Assembly (NCBI GenBank): GCA_016721425.1
Contig: JADKID010000007.1
Coordinates: forward strand, 579,844-643,843
Direction of reading: 5' to 3'
Length of the DNA stretch: 64,000 nucleotides
From: Bryobacterales bacterium
GTDB taxonomy: Bacteria; Acidobacteriota; Terriglobia; Bryobacterales; Bryobacteraceae
Shown here: positions 1 to 8,981 of the stretch, in pieces
Layout: every line of letters begins with the position of its first letter
How positions within the stretch are numbered: position 1 is the first letter of the stretch
Position numbers and translations under genes: made by a program
Notes under the pieces: generated by a model
Database searches by the model: none
Told to the model about the DNA's origin: nothing
What the model saw: the letters and a program-made list of their open reading frames with translations, nothing else

Positions 1-1926
1 AGGATCGGTGAGAAGTTCAACGCCAATGAGTTTGGCGACACGCTGCTGAAGGCCAACGTGGATTCGGTGGTGGTCTTCGCCAAGGACATGCACGGCTACT
101 TCTACTACCCTTCGAAGTACGGCCCGGTGCATCCTGGATTGAATTTCGATCTCCTGGGCGCGCAAGTGGAGGCATGCCGGGCTCGGAAGATCGCCGTGTA
201 CGCCTACCACTGCACAACGTGGGACAACTACCTGGCCGAGCACCACCCGGAGTGGCTGGTTTTCAAGCGCGACCGTACCACCTATCTCCCGAAGTTCGAC
301 CAGACTCCGGGCTGGACCGCGCTGTGCATCGCACAGGAGGGCTTCGTCGGCCTGATGGAGGCGCACACGCGCGAGTTCGTGTCGCGCTATCCAATCGACG
401 GCGCCTGGTATGACATGCCGTATCCCATCGCCGGCGAGTGCTTCTGCGAGGAGTGCCTGTCGCAGTTGCGCGGGCGCGGGCTGGACCCCATGAATACCGA
501 GGTGCAGCGCCGGCACAAGCAGGAGTTGGAGCGCAACTTCCTGAGGAGGCTCTATGACACGGTGCAAGCGGTGCGACCCGGCTGCCAGGTGGACTTCAAC
601 AACCAGGCGGCGTTCGGTCTGAAGGATCGTGCGCAGTGGATGGACAACATTGACCTGGAGGCGCTGCCCTCGGCCGCGCAGTGGGGCTACTACTTCTTCC
701 CGCTGGTGACGCGCTACGTGCGGACAATGGGCGTCAGCGCGTATGGCATGACCGGGCGATTCAAGGCATCGTGGGCCGATTTCGGCGGCCTGAAACTGCC
801 GGCGCAACTCGATGTGGAGTGCGCCTCCATTGTGGCCAACGCAGCGCGCTGCGATATCGGAGATCAGATGCCGCCCAGCGGCAAGCTGGACGCGGCAGTG
901 TATCACGTGATCGGGAAGTCCTATGGCCGTATCAAAGCGCTGGAGCCGTATCTGGAGGGCGCGGCGCCGGTGACGGAAGCAGCCATGCTTGTCTCCGGCC
1001 TGCCGATCGACCGCTTGGGCCAGAGCCACGAACTGGGCATGGTGAAGCTGCTGACGGAGTGCCGCGTGCAGTTTGACTGCGTGGAGCCCGACGCGCCGTG
1101 GGAGCGCTACAGTCTGGTGATTCTGCCGGATCAACTGGCCGTGAATGCGGCGCTGGCGGAGCGGCTCGTGGCCTATGCGAGCAAAGGCGGCGCGCTGCTG
1201 GTGGCCGGCACAGCGGGCCTGCTGGCCGGCACGAAGGACTCCTGGCTTTCGCCATACGGACTGACTGCGGCGGGCCCCTCGCCCTTCAAGCCGGCCTATC
1301 TGTTGCCGAAAGAGAGTTTCACGGGCGACATCCCCGCCTATGAATATGCGCTCTATGAGGGGTCGCACCAATATCGCGCCGCCGCGCCGGCGCGCGTGGT
1401 GGCGCAACTGGGCGAGCCTCTATTTCAGCGCTCGCCGCAGCACTTCACCAGTCACGCGCAGACTCCGTTCGACCATGCCACCGAGTATGCCGCCGTTGCG
1501 GTCAGCGGGCGCGTCGGGCTCTTTGCGTATCCGCTGGGGTTGCACTATTTCACGCAGGGCTATTGGATCGATCGCGCGGCGCTGAAGCACGTTCTGGCGT
1601 CGATTCTGCCTGGACAATTGGTATCGAGCAATGCGCCTGTCAGCAGTGAGGTCACGGTGACATTTCAGCAGAAGCCCCGGCCGCGCTACCTGGTTCATAT
1701 CGTGAACTGGTCGGCCAACCGGGGTACGCCACGCCATCCTGTCTTCCATGAGGAACCGGTGACGCTGACAGACATCACAGTGCGTTTGCGTCGGCCCGTG
1801 ACGGGCGGCGCCGCGCGGGCTGTGGTCTCCGGCCTGTCCTTGCCGTTGCGGCGGGCGGGCGGAGTGGTGGAGGTGACGGTGCCGCGCGTGCCGCTGCATG
1901 AGGTGCTGGTGTTCGAAGCTGAATAG
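1..1926 (+). CDS. Glycoside-hydrolase-like protein (GHL6 / GH42 trimerisation type), 5' truncated
   Basis: The frame is open from base 1, so about 641 codons of a longer gene are visible and the GTG at 58 is not the true start. The first half reads like a TIM barrel of the hypothetical glycosyl hydrolase 6 type: HPEWLVFKRD, then IDGAWYDMPY followed by a Cys cluster CFCEEC, an arrangement usual in that family. From about visible residue 330 the chain resembles the GATase-like trimerisation domain of GH42 beta-galactosidases (VILPDQLAVNAALAERL), followed by a beta-rich C-terminal part. The likely role is hydrolysis of a plant or microbial glycan; substrate and cellular location cannot be judged because the N-terminus is missing. 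The family call is moderate, the enzyme activity inferred. Confidence 0.7.
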   Translation, partial: RIGEKFNANEFGDTLLKANVDSVVVFAKDMHGYFYYPSKYGPVHPGLNFDLLGAQVEACRARKIAVYAYHCTTWDNYLAEHHPEWLVFKRDRTTYLPKFDQTPGWTALCIAQEGFVGLMEAHTREFVSRYPIDGAWYDMPYPIAGECFCEECLSQLRGRGLDPMNTEVQRRHKQELERNFLRRLYDTVQAVRPGCQVDFNNQAAFGLKDRAQWMDNIDLEALPSAAQWGYYFFPLVTRYVRTMGVSAYGMTGRFKASWADFGGLKLPAQLDVECASIVANAARCDIGDQMPPSGKLDAAVYHVIGKSYGRIKALEPYLEGAAPVTEAAMLVSGLPIDRLGQSHELGMVKLLTECRVQFDCVEPDAPWERYSLVILPDQLAVNAALAERLVAYASKGGALLVAGTAGLLAGTKDSWLSPYGLTAAGPSPFKPAYLLPKESFTGDIPAYEYALYEGSHQYRAAAPARVVAQLGEPLFQRSPQHFTSHAQTPFDHATEYAAVAVSGRVGLFAYPLGLHYFTQGYWIDRAALKHVLASILPGQLVSSNAPVSSEVTVTFQQKPRPRYLVHIVNWSANRGTPRHPVFHEEPVTLTDITVRLRRPVTGGAARAVVSGLSLPLRRAGGVVEVTVPRVPLHEVLVFEAE

Positions 1927-1935
1927 GCAAGAAAA

Positions 1936-1959
1936 TGGCCCGGGCCGCAGCCCGGGCCA
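1936..1959 (-). terminator. Rho-independent terminator of the DUF3300 gene
   Basis: A perfect 10-bp stem (TGGCCCGGGC / GCCCGGGCCA) with a CGCA loop. Read on the minus strand it is followed by TTTTCTT, so it fits termination of the DUF3300 transcript that ends just before it; it may also stop the plus-strand glycosidase transcript, though without a T-run on that side. Confidence 0.75.
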
Positions 1960-1971
1960 GGAACTCAGGGC

Positions 1972-3732
1972 CTAGCGTTGACGGCCGCCGCCACCGCCGC
2001 CACCCGACGACCGGCCACCGCCGCCGCCGGAGAAGCCGCCGCCACCCGACGACCGGCCACCGCCGCCGCCGGAGAAGCCGCCGCCACCCGACGACCGGCC
2101 ACCGCCGCCGCCGGAGAAGCCGCCGCCACCGGACGACCGGCCACCGCCGCCGCTGGAGAAGCCGCCGCCACCGGACGACCGGCCACCGCCGCCGCTGGAG
2201 AAGCCGCCGCCGGAAGACCGGCCCCCGCCGAACGACTGCGGAGCGGACGAACTCTGCCTGGGCGCGGAGAACGATCCGGACGACCGGCCGCCACCGAAAC
2301 CACTGGAGCCCGTGGACGACCGCGGCGCCGAGTAGCTCTGGCTAGGCGCGGAGTATGCTCGCGACTGAGACGACTGGTTGCTACGCGGCGTGAAGGCTCC
2401 GGCCGAATACGACCGGTCATTCGATGATGAGCTGCGGTAGCCCTGCGTCGAGCCGCTGTTCCCACGCGACCCGCTGGTAAACGATCCATTGGACGCGCCC
2501 TGCCGGGCTGAGCCCGCATCACCGCGGGTGCTCCAACGCGCGCCCGATTGGCCGGAACTCACGAATCCGCGGGAGTCCATCCGTGCGGCGGATTGGGTCC
2601 GGTTGCTGTCGCCGGAGCGCTGCCACCCGTTGGAATTGCCTGAATTGTAACCGCCTGCAGCCCTGCTGCTGCCGCCTGTGCTCTGCCAGTTGCCGCCCCG
2701 GCCCGAATCCGAACGGCCGCCGTTCCACTGGCTGCCACTGGTCCGTCCGCCGCCTGCATACTGGCCGCCATTCACCCGGTTGTTGCCGCCATACCGGCCA
2801 GCGACGTTACGGTTCGGGTACGGGATGCCCCCACGATGACCGGAGTCATGCATCCAGGCGCTGCGGCCCCCACGGCCATAATCCCGATAGCTGTTCCAGC
2901 CCGAGTTGCCGTAATAGCCGCCCCGGTATCCATAGCGGTTGAAGAAGCCGATGTTGACGGAAAGGCCGCCACCCCACCAGCCGCAATTCCAGCCCCATCC
3001 ACCCCATCCGCCCCAACTCGGGTAGTAGGAGCTCATGTAGAGCGGTGAGCCGAAATAAAAACCCCAGCCGTATCCAGGCGGATACCACAGATCCGGATAG
3101 GCGCCCCACGCGGGCGTACCCCAGACGTAGGCGGGCTGGTAGATGGGCACGTAGATCACCTGCGGATCGGCGGGCTCAATCTGGATGGCCGTCTGGCCCT
3201 CCTGCGTTTCCTCGCGCACCACCTGCTGCGGCGTGGTGGTCAACCTGCCGTTGTCCCGAGCCCGCACACGCAAAGTCTGCACGGCGCGCATCACATCGGC
3301 CTGCTGGGCCAGGAACGCATTCCCCAAGTCAGCAGTCCAGCGGATGTCGTTCGCCAGCAGCGCCAGCGCTTCGGGGAACGCCACCAGCGCCTGCACGGAG
3401 GGGTCCCAGTTCTGGGTCTTCGCGGCGTCGATCAGTTGCGAGCCCTGCAACCCCTTGTTTTGCGACAGCCACTGCTGCGCCTGCACGATCTCCAAGGGAT
3501 ACGTGCTGGCCGCCAGCACCTGGCTCAGCAGCGGGTCCGGATAGAGCGCGATGGGCGCGACCAGGTTGCTCAACTGCTCAGGCGCAAGCAGCGGCGCGGA
3601 CTGCTGGTACTCGGGGCGCTCCGCAATCGGATCCGCAGGCCCCTGGGCAATGCTAGCCGGCGCAACCATCAGGAATGCGCAGGCGACCGTCGCCATCCGC
3701 CGATATGCTGTTCCACTGCATGGTGAGCTCAT
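1972..3732 (-). CDS. DUF3300 domain secreted protein with Gly/Ser-rich repeat tail
   Basis: 586 residues. An N-terminal signal peptide (hydrophobic stretch ending near APASIAQ) is followed by the DUF3300 domain at about residues 45-220, with the family hallmarks LVAPIALYPDPLLSQVL and QVIYVPIYQPAYVWG. Residues 220-330 are rich in Trp, Tyr and Gly; the rest is low-complexity Gly/Ser/Arg ending in near-identical 14-residue units (RSSGGGGFSGGGGG). DUF3300 proteins are exported but have no established biochemical function. The ATG at 3732 is preceded by AAAGGTGG at a good distance; an internal Met at residue 13 is a weaker alternative. The tail is encoded by a 42-bp tandem repeat and probably varies in length between strains. 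Confidence 0.85.
   Translation of the reverse strand: MSSPCSGTAYRRMATVACAFLMVAPASIAQGPADPIAERPEYQQSAPLLAPEQLSNLVAPIALYPDPLLSQVLAASTYPLEIVQAQQWLSQNKGLQGSQLIDAAKTQNWDPSVQALVAFPEALALLANDIRWTADLGNAFLAQQADVMRAVQTLRVRARDNGRLTTTPQQVVREETQEGQTAIQIEPADPQVIYVPIYQPAYVWGTPAWGAYPDLWYPPGYGWGFYFGSPLYMSSYYPSWGGWGGWGWNCGWWGGGLSVNIGFFNRYGYRGGYYGNSGWNSYRDYGRGGRSAWMHDSGHRGGIPYPNRNVAGRYGGNNRVNGGQYAGGGRTSGSQWNGGRSDSGRGGNWQSTGGSSRAAGGYNSGNSNGWQRSGDSNRTQSAARMDSRGFVSSGQSGARWSTRGDAGSARQGASNGSFTSGSRGNSGSTQGYRSSSSNDRSYSAGAFTPRSNQSSQSRAYSAPSQSYSAPRSSTGSSGFGGGRSSGSFSAPRQSSSAPQSFGGGRSSGGGFSSGGGGRSSGGGGFSSGGGGRSSGGGGFSGGGGGRSSGGGGFSGGGGGRSSGGGGFSGGGGGRSSGGGGGGGRQR
1990..2225. repeat. 42-bp tandem repeat encoding the Gly/Ser tail
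   Basis: The segment CCCGACGACCGG recurs at 2003, 2045 and 2087 and with one change at 2129 and 2171, exactly 42 bp apart, then once more at 2210 after 39 bp. All units are in frame with the DUF3300 gene, so gain or loss of a unit changes tail length without a frameshift. Confidence 0.9.
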
Positions 3733-3773
3733 CTGCTACCACCTTTCGTGTCTCTATCAGAGAGGCACGCCAT

Positions 3774-3802
3774 ATTACATGCAAGCCGAGGTCCGTACTC
3801 AA
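3774..3802 (-). promoter_or_regulatory. Candidate sigma-70 promoter of the DUF3300 gene
   Basis: On the minus strand TTGAGT (3797-3802) and TGTAAT (3774-3779) are separated by 17 bp, about 40 bp upstream of the DUF3300 start codon. Both hexamers are imperfect, so this is a candidate only. Confidence 0.35.
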
Positions 3803-3895
3803 CCGATTGTAAACGAAGCGTTTATCCTTCAGCCGGAACGTAAACTCTGGCCGCCTACCACCAGAGCGGTTGGAAACCACCAGCCCGGTTGGTGA

Positions 3896-4279
3896 TCACA
3901 CGGTCTCGTCGATGATGGCCTTCATGGCCTGCTCTACCTCAGATGCGGTGGCCGTCATGGCCGGAGAGGAGCTAAAGGCCGTCATCAGTGCGGTGGGCAG
4001 CACGGTGGCCACCTCCATCTGCCCGCCCGCCGAGTAGATGGAAATCCGGCACGGCAACGCGGTGGAGACCTCCATGTTCTCCAGCAGGACCGTCTTCGCG
4101 TGGTGGGGATTGCACACCTCGTACACGCGAACTTCGGCGTCGAAGGCGACACCCTTATTGGCCATCGCCTGCCTGAGATCGTGGACGCCAAGCACTCCGA
4201 ACTGGTGCCGTGTGGCGGCTTCGCGCAGTGCTGCGTCCAATTCCTCCAGTGTTTTGAGACTCGATTTGCGGTAGACCAT
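3896..4279 (-). CDS. DUF302 domain-containing protein
   Basis: 127 residues covering one DUF302 domain almost end to end: a segment rich in short helices and strands with FGVLGVHDLRQAM, the VYEVCNPHHAKTVL strand, and the conserved core ALPCRISIYSAGG. The full family length is present and there is no signal peptide. DUF302 proteins are small alpha/beta proteins of unknown function, sometimes next to redox or heavy-metal genes; nothing here narrows that down. The ATG at 4279 has AAGGAG eight bases upstream. Confidence 0.85.
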   Translation of the reverse strand: MVYRKSSLKTLEELDAALREAATRHQFGVLGVHDLRQAMANKGVAFDAEVRVYEVCNPHHAKTVLLENMEVSTALPCRISIYSAGGQMEVATVLPTALMTAFSSSPAMTATASEVEQAMKAIIDETV

Positions 4280-4359
4280 TTGGCAATCTCCTTGTGGTGG
4301 ACGATTCCGGCAAGCCCAGCCGTCACTTTCGGGGAACGCCCTCGACCGTCTCCTTTAGA

Positions 4360-4860
4360 CTATAGCCCCCAGTTCGCTGCCTGCAAGTGAGCGAAATTAA
4401 AGACCGCCGTGCCTTGCTGGGCGAGCGCGACATACAAGTCGAGGTCGTCTGTCAGGACTGCGCACCTTTGCTCTTGCGAAGCGGCGGCGATTGCCGCATC
4501 GACAAGCCCGAGCCTCTGATAGTACCCATTCTGACAGGCCAGAATGCTGGGCACCGCCGGTTCTTGGAGGGTCTCCAACGCCGCCTTCAGGACGAGCCTA
4601 GCCATTAGCCGTTCCGGCCCAGTCATATCAGTCAGGTTGCTCACTTCTGCCATGACATGCGGCAGTGTGTAGAGGGGTGTGAAGTACCCGATCACGCGGC
4701 AGAGCAGGTCAAAGTCGGAGTGGGTGTACCTGCTGGTTCTCTTGAAATTGCTAATGCGGTCAGGGTTAACAGTGCCAACGACGAACAATACCAAGAGATT
4801 CGTATCGATGAGCAAACCGGCACGATTGTCAAGGCTCGACCACGGCTCAACCGAATTCAT
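4360..4860 (-). CDS. PIN-domain protein, putative ribonuclease toxin
   Basis: 166 residues with the acidic residues expected of a PIN nuclease in order: Asp in LLIDTNLLVLF (about residue 19), Glu in VMAEVSNL (about 71), Asp in GLVDAAI (about 120) and the pair in VLTDDLDLY (about 138). The protein is somewhat longer than a typical VapC (130-140 residues) because of an insertion between the first strand and the second acidic residue. Its ATG overlaps the stop codon of the small upstream gene (ATGA), so the two are translationally coupled, as toxin and antitoxin genes often are. RNase activity is inferred from the fold; a housekeeping or RNA-processing role is possible. Confidence 0.75.
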   Translation of the reverse strand: MNSVEPWSSLDNRAGLLIDTNLLVLFVVGTVNPDRISNFKRTSRYTHSDFDLLCRVIGYFTPLYTLPHVMAEVSNLTDMTGPERLMARLVLKAALETLQEPAVPSILACQNGYYQRLGLVDAAIAAASQEQRCAVLTDDLDLYVALAQQGTAVFNFAHLQAANWGL

Positions 4861-5126
4861 CGTACTGCGATTTCCCGTACTCGAATCGCGTAAAGTTCGC
4901 CCGTCTCGGCATCGACGAAGAAGCGCTTGTACTTGAGGGGATCGGCCATCATTCCCGCCAACCCTGCGCCCTGGTTCGAACCCCTCAGATAGCTGAGGGT
5001 GATGCTCCAGACTTGGCGCCCCTTATACTCGTCCTTCTCAATCTCCTCTATGTTGGTATTTGGCTGGTTTAGTACTTCTGAAGCCTTCTGCCTTGCTACT
5101 AACACGGCCTCTTTAACATCAATCAT
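4857..5126 (-). CDS. Small PepSY-like protein coupled to the PIN gene
   Basis: 89 residues starting at the ATG at 5126, which has GAGAGGGG just upstream; longer in-frame starts would run into the permease gene. The sequence (DVKEAVLVARQKASEVL at the N-terminus, VWSITLSYL, then KRFFVDAETGELYAIRVRE) resembles a single PepSY-like alpha/beta unit, which usually acts as an inhibitor or regulatory domain. There is no signal peptide. It overlaps the PIN gene by 4 bp, and by position it could be the antitoxin or a regulator of the PIN protein. It is not a recognised antitoxin family, so this role is inference from gene order. Confidence 0.65.
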   Translation of the reverse strand: MIDVKEAVLVARQKASEVLNQPNTNIEEIEKDEYKGRQVWSITLSYLRGSNQGAGLAGMMADPLKYKRFFVDAETGELYAIRVREIAVR

Positions 5127-5170
5127 TGGGCGCCCCTCTCTCAACATGATAGCCGACCGTCCAACCACGT

Positions 5171-6505
5171 CTAGCGCAGGATCGCCTGCGCCGCCATCAC
5201 AATCGCAATCCCCACGAACGACGTGATCACCTTCATCACCGTCCACGATCGCAGCGTCTGCGGCACCGTCATTCCGAACGACTCGTTCACCAGCCAGAAG
5301 CCCGCATCGTTAACGTGCGACAACACCGTGCCGCCGCAGCACAGCGCCAGCAGAATCATCTCCGGCGTGTACCCCGGCAGATCCTTCACCAGCGGCGCGA
5401 CGATGCCTGCCGCCGTGATGATCGCCACAGTCGCCGAGCCCTGCGCGATCCGCATGGCGGCCGCCACGGCATAGGCCAGCAGAAGCGGCGAAATGCTCGA
5501 CGATGCCAGCAGTTGGCCAGCGTACGGACCTACGCCGGAATCGACGATCACCTGTTTGAACGCGCCGCCGCCGCCCATGATGGCCAGCAGCGTGCCGATC
5601 GGCGCCAGGGATTCCGTCGTCATCTTGCCGACAGCGTTGCGGTCCATGCCACGGTGGAATCCGAAGACCCACATGGAGGCCAGCGCCGTGATGGTCAGCG
5701 CTGTGAACGGATGGCCCAGGAACAGCAGCGCCGGCGTGAACGCGCTCTTGTTTGCGCCGGCAGCGGTGGCTGCGAAGATCAGCACCACAGGCAGCGTCAC
5801 CAGCAGCACTACCAGTCCAACGTGCGGCGGCGGCATGCCATCGGAGGCATGCGATTCATCCGTAGCGCGGGCGGGCACCGGAATGAATAGGCGGCTGGAG
5901 ATCCACTTGCCGTAGAAGATGCCACCAGAGATGGCCATGGGAATGGACACCATGGCGCCATAGAGAATCGCCTTGCCAATATCGGCGCCCAGCAGTGCGG
6001 CCGCGGCGGCGGGCGCCGGGTGCGGCGGCACCATGGCGTGCGTCACCGTCAACGCGCAGGCGATCGGCAAGCCGTAGAACAGCAGCGACTTTTTTGATTC
6101 GCGCGCCAGACTCCAGGCGATGGGCACCAGGATGATGAAGCCCACTTCGAAGAAGATCGGCAGACCGATCAGGAACGCGGAAAGCAGCACCGCCCACGCG
6201 GCGCGCTCGCGGCCAAAGCGGCTCAGCAACGCCTCCGCCAGCGCGCGCCCGCCGCCGGAGTGTTCGAGAAACCGCCCGATCATTGCACCCAGCGCCACCA
6301 CCACGGCGATAAAGCCCAGCGCCTCGCCGAAGCCGTTCTGCATCGACTTCAAGACCTTTACCGGCTCCATGCGGCAGGCCAGGCCAAACGTCATGCTCGT
6401 CAGCAGCAGCGCCAGGAAGGCGTGCAGGCGCGTCACCAGTATCAGAAATAGCAGGAGCGCGATGGCGCCCAGCGTCAAAAGAAGTAGGTCGTTGCCTGAT
6501 GGCAT
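5171..6505 (-). CDS. Gluconate:H+ symporter family (GntP) permease
   Basis: 444 residues, highly hydrophobic with about 12 predicted membrane spans, matching the GntP family in length. Typical segments include GNDLLLLTLGAIALLL at the N-terminus, VPPHPAPAAAAALLGAD, and HVNDAGFWLVNESFGM near the C-terminus, a family signature. It is the last gene of the garR-garD-gntP run, 13 bp after garD, so the probable substrate is a sugar acid such as galactarate or glucarate rather than gluconate itself. No clear Shine-Dalgarno sequence precedes the ATG, which suggests translation depends on coupling to garD. Confidence 0.88.
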   Translation of the reverse strand: MPSGNDLLLLTLGAIALLLFLILVTRLHAFLALLLTSMTFGLACRMEPVKVLKSMQNGFGEALGFIAVVVALGAMIGRFLEHSGGGRALAEALLSRFGRERAAWAVLLSAFLIGLPIFFEVGFIILVPIAWSLARESKKSLLFYGLPIACALTVTHAMVPPHPAPAAAAALLGADIGKAILYGAMVSIPMAISGGIFYGKWISSRLFIPVPARATDESHASDGMPPPHVGLVVLLVTLPVVLIFAATAAGANKSAFTPALLFLGHPFTALTITALASMWVFGFHRGMDRNAVGKMTTESLAPIGTLLAIMGGGGAFKQVIVDSGVGPYAGQLLASSSISPLLLAYAVAAAMRIAQGSATVAIITAAGIVAPLVKDLPGYTPEMILLALCCGGTVLSHVNDAGFWLVNESFGMTVPQTLRSWTVMKVITSFVGIAIVMAAQAILR

Positions 6506-6518
6506 GTGTGCAAGTATT

Positions 6519-8006
6519 CTACGTTACCGGCCCTGGGTTGAAGAGAGAGAGGTCGTTGTGGAGCCCCCAGTGATCGGCCCACGTGCGCTTGCGCCCGCTG
6601 GCGGCATCGAGGATCAGGTCAAAAATCTGGCAGCCCACGTCCTCGATCGTCGCGTCGCCGGTGGCGATGCGGCCGGCGTCGATATCGATGAGATCCGGCC
6701 AGCGCTCGGCCAGCGCAGTGCGCGACGACACCTTCACGACCGGCGCCAGCGCCAGGCCGTAGGGCGTCCCTTCCCCGGTGGTGAAGACATGCATATTCAT
6801 GCCGGCGGCAAGCTGCAGCGTGCCGCAGATGAAGTCGCTGGCTGGCGTGGCCGCAAAGACCAGGCCTTTCGCCGTGACGCGTTCGCCCGGGCTGGTGACC
6901 GCCCGCAGCGCCGTCGTCCCGGCCTTGGCAACGGATCCTAACGCCTTCTCCACCACGTTGGAAAGGCCGCCGCGCTTGTTCCCCGGCGTTGGGTTGGCGC
7001 TGCGGTCGGCCGAGCCGGCGCGCAGGTATTCGTCATACCACGCCATCTCCCGGATCAGCGCCTGCGCCACCTCCACGCTGGCCGCCCGCGGCGTCAAGAG
7101 ATGCACGGCGTCGCGCACCTCGGTGACTTCGGAAAACATCACGGTGGCGCCGGCGCGCACCAGCAGATCAGCCGCGCAGCCCACCGCCGGATTCGCCGTC
7201 ACGCCGGAAAACGCATCGCTGCCGCCGCACTGCAGGCCGACGACGAGATCCGCTGCCGGGCACGTGACGCGGCTCCGGCGATTCAGTTCTCCCAGCCGCT
7301 CTTCTGCCATACGCATCATGGCGGACACCATGTCGCCGAATCCGTGGTGCTGCTGATCCTGAAGACGGATCACGAAGGGCGACTCCTGCGGCATCAAGCG
7401 CGCGGGCTGGAGTTTCTCGCAGCCCAGGCTCACCAGCATCAGCTCGCCGCCGAGATTCGGATGCAGCGCCAGGTTGTGCAGCGTGCGGATAGGCACCGCC
7501 GCGCCGGGCGCGTCGATCGCCACACCGCAGCCGTAGGGGTGCGTCAGCGCGATCACGCCGTCCACATTGGGGAAGCGCGGCAGCAGTTCAGTGCGGATGC
7601 GGTTCACCGCAAACTGAACCGAGGGCGCCACGCACTGCACGGTGGTGGAGATGCCGAGAATGTTCTTCGTGCCCACCGTGCCGTCGGCGTTGCGGTAGCC
7701 CTCAAACGTCACGCCCTCCAACGGCGGCAGAGGCGCGGGGATCGCCGTCGCCAGTTGCAGTTCGCCCAGCGCGGGCGCCACCGGCAACGTGATGAACTCC
7801 TCGCGCACCCATGCGCCCTGCGGGATGTCACGCGCCGCCAGGCCGATCACCTCGCCATAGCGCAGGATCGGCTGGCCGGCCGCGATGTCCGATAGAGCCG
7901 CCTTGTGCGATTGCGGGATGAACTCGCGCAACGTCAATCCATCCGGGCTCACGATGATGGCGACGTTGTCGCGCGGATGAACTCGCACCCACAGAGGCCG
8001 GCTCAT
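6519..8006 (-). CDS. garD: Galactarate dehydratase
   Basis: 495 residues from the ATG at 8006, chosen because it overlaps the garR stop as ATGA. It aligns along its length with what I recall of E. coli GarD: an N-terminal SAF-like domain (about 1-90; RVHPRDNVAIIV, IPQGAWV), then the large UxaA/GarD domain (FEGYRNADGTVGTKN, TTVQCV, HPYGCGVAI, LQCGGSDAFSGVTANP, ATPASDFICGTLQ, EDVGCQIFDLILD). It dehydrates galactarate to 5-keto-4-deoxyglucarate. The TTVQCV version of the motif and the neighbouring tartronate semialdehyde reductase favour galactarate over altronate. The aldolase step (garL) is not in the window. Confidence 0.88.
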   Translation of the reverse strand: MSRPLWVRVHPRDNVAIIVSPDGLTLREFIPQSHKAALSDIAAGQPILRYGEVIGLAARDIPQGAWVREEFITLPVAPALGELQLATAIPAPLPPLEGVTFEGYRNADGTVGTKNILGISTTVQCVAPSVQFAVNRIRTELLPRFPNVDGVIALTHPYGCGVAIDAPGAAVPIRTLHNLALHPNLGGELMLVSLGCEKLQPARLMPQESPFVIRLQDQQHHGFGDMVSAMMRMAEERLGELNRRSRVTCPAADLVVGLQCGGSDAFSGVTANPAVGCAADLLVRAGATVMFSEVTEVRDAVHLLTPRAASVEVAQALIREMAWYDEYLRAGSADRSANPTPGNKRGGLSNVVEKALGSVAKAGTTALRAVTSPGERVTAKGLVFAATPASDFICGTLQLAAGMNMHVFTTGEGTPYGLALAPVVKVSSRTALAERWPDLIDIDAGRIATGDATIEDVGCQIFDLILDAASGRKRTWADHWGLHNDLSLFNPGPVT

Positions 8007-8893
8007 GAAGGCTTGCGCACCTCGCAACCCGCCATCTGTTCGATCCAGGTGACGATGGCCGCGTGATCCAGATCGCCCGCGCCGCTATTCATCAGCGAGA
8101 TCAACGCCTGTTGCACCAGGCTGGTGAGCGGCAGCGAGACCTTCATCGATTCCGCCGCCAGCAGCGCATTGCGCAGATCCTTCTGGTGCAGCTTGATGCG
8201 GAAGCCCGGCTTGAAGTTGCGATTGATCACCATGGGCGCCTTGGCGTTGAGCACCGTGCTGCCGGCCAGACCACCCTTCACCGCGTTGAACACAACCTCG
8301 GGATCGAGGCCCGCTTTGGTGGCCAGCACCAACGCCTCGCCCATCGCTGCAATGTTGCAGGCCACCATGATCTGGTTGGCGAGCTTGGTGACGTTGCCCG
8401 CGCCCACCGGGCCGGTGAGCGTAGCCGAGGCGCCCAGCACATCAAACACCGGCCGCACGCGCTCAAACAGCGCCGCGTCTCCTCCGGCCATAATCGCTAG
8501 CGTGCCGTCGGCCGCCTTCGGCTCGCCGCCACTCACGGGAGCATCGAGAAATCCAATGCCTTTGCCGGCGCACGCCGCGCCCACCTTCTGGGCCACCAGT
8601 GGGCTGATGGAGCTCATGTCCACAATCGCCGAGCCGGCCTGCGCACCTGCCAGCACGCCCTCCGGACCTAGAATGGCCGCCTGCACCTCCGGCCCGTCCG
8701 GCAGCATCGTGATGGTGATCTCGGATGTGGCCGCCGCGGCACTCGCCGATCCCGCGGGCGTCGCTCCGGCGCGAACCAGTTCATCCACCGCGGCCGGCAC
8801 GATGTCAAAGACCGTGACCTCATGGCCGGCGGTGATGAGGTTGCGGGCCATGTGCTTGCCCATGATGCCGAGGCCGACAAATGCGATTCTCAT
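8003..8893 (-). CDS. garR: 2-hydroxy-3-oxopropionate (tartronate semialdehyde) reductase
   Basis: 296 residues, the usual length for the beta-hydroxyacid dehydrogenase family. The Rossmann motif is at the start (AFVGLGIMGKHMARN), the substrate signature DAPVSGGEPKA at about residue 120, and the catalytic lysine in GNVTKLANQ at about 170. It reduces tartronate semialdehyde to D-glycerate, the last reductive step of galactarate and glucarate breakdown. It is the first gene of the operon; AGGAG sits ahead of the ATG. The stop overlaps the garD start by 4 bp. Other members of this family use glyoxylate or 3-hydroxyisobutyrate; the garD neighbour decides the assignment. Confidence 0.88.
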   Translation of the reverse strand: MRIAFVGLGIMGKHMARNLITAGHEVTVFDIVPAAVDELVRAGATPAGSASAAAATSEITITMLPDGPEVQAAILGPEGVLAGAQAGSAIVDMSSISPLVAQKVGAACAGKGIGFLDAPVSGGEPKAADGTLAIMAGGDAALFERVRPVFDVLGASATLTGPVGAGNVTKLANQIMVACNIAAMGEALVLATKAGLDPEVVFNAVKGGLAGSTVLNAKAPMVINRNFKPGFRIKLHQKDLRNALLAAESMKVSLPLTSLVQQALISLMNSGAGDLDHAAIVTWIEQMAGCEVRKPS

Positions 8894-8981
8894 GTAGTGC
8901 TCCTGATGGATTGAGTATCGGACTCGGTCGTCGGAAGACGCAAGCGGTCCGTCTCGGCCAAGGAGGCTGTTAGAATGAGGC

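Noticed and set aside
4957..5010. A tRNA T-arm-like GGTTCGAACCCC
   Set aside because: It lies within the PepSY-like gene and lacks an acceptor stem, anticodon arm and D-arm at the right distances.
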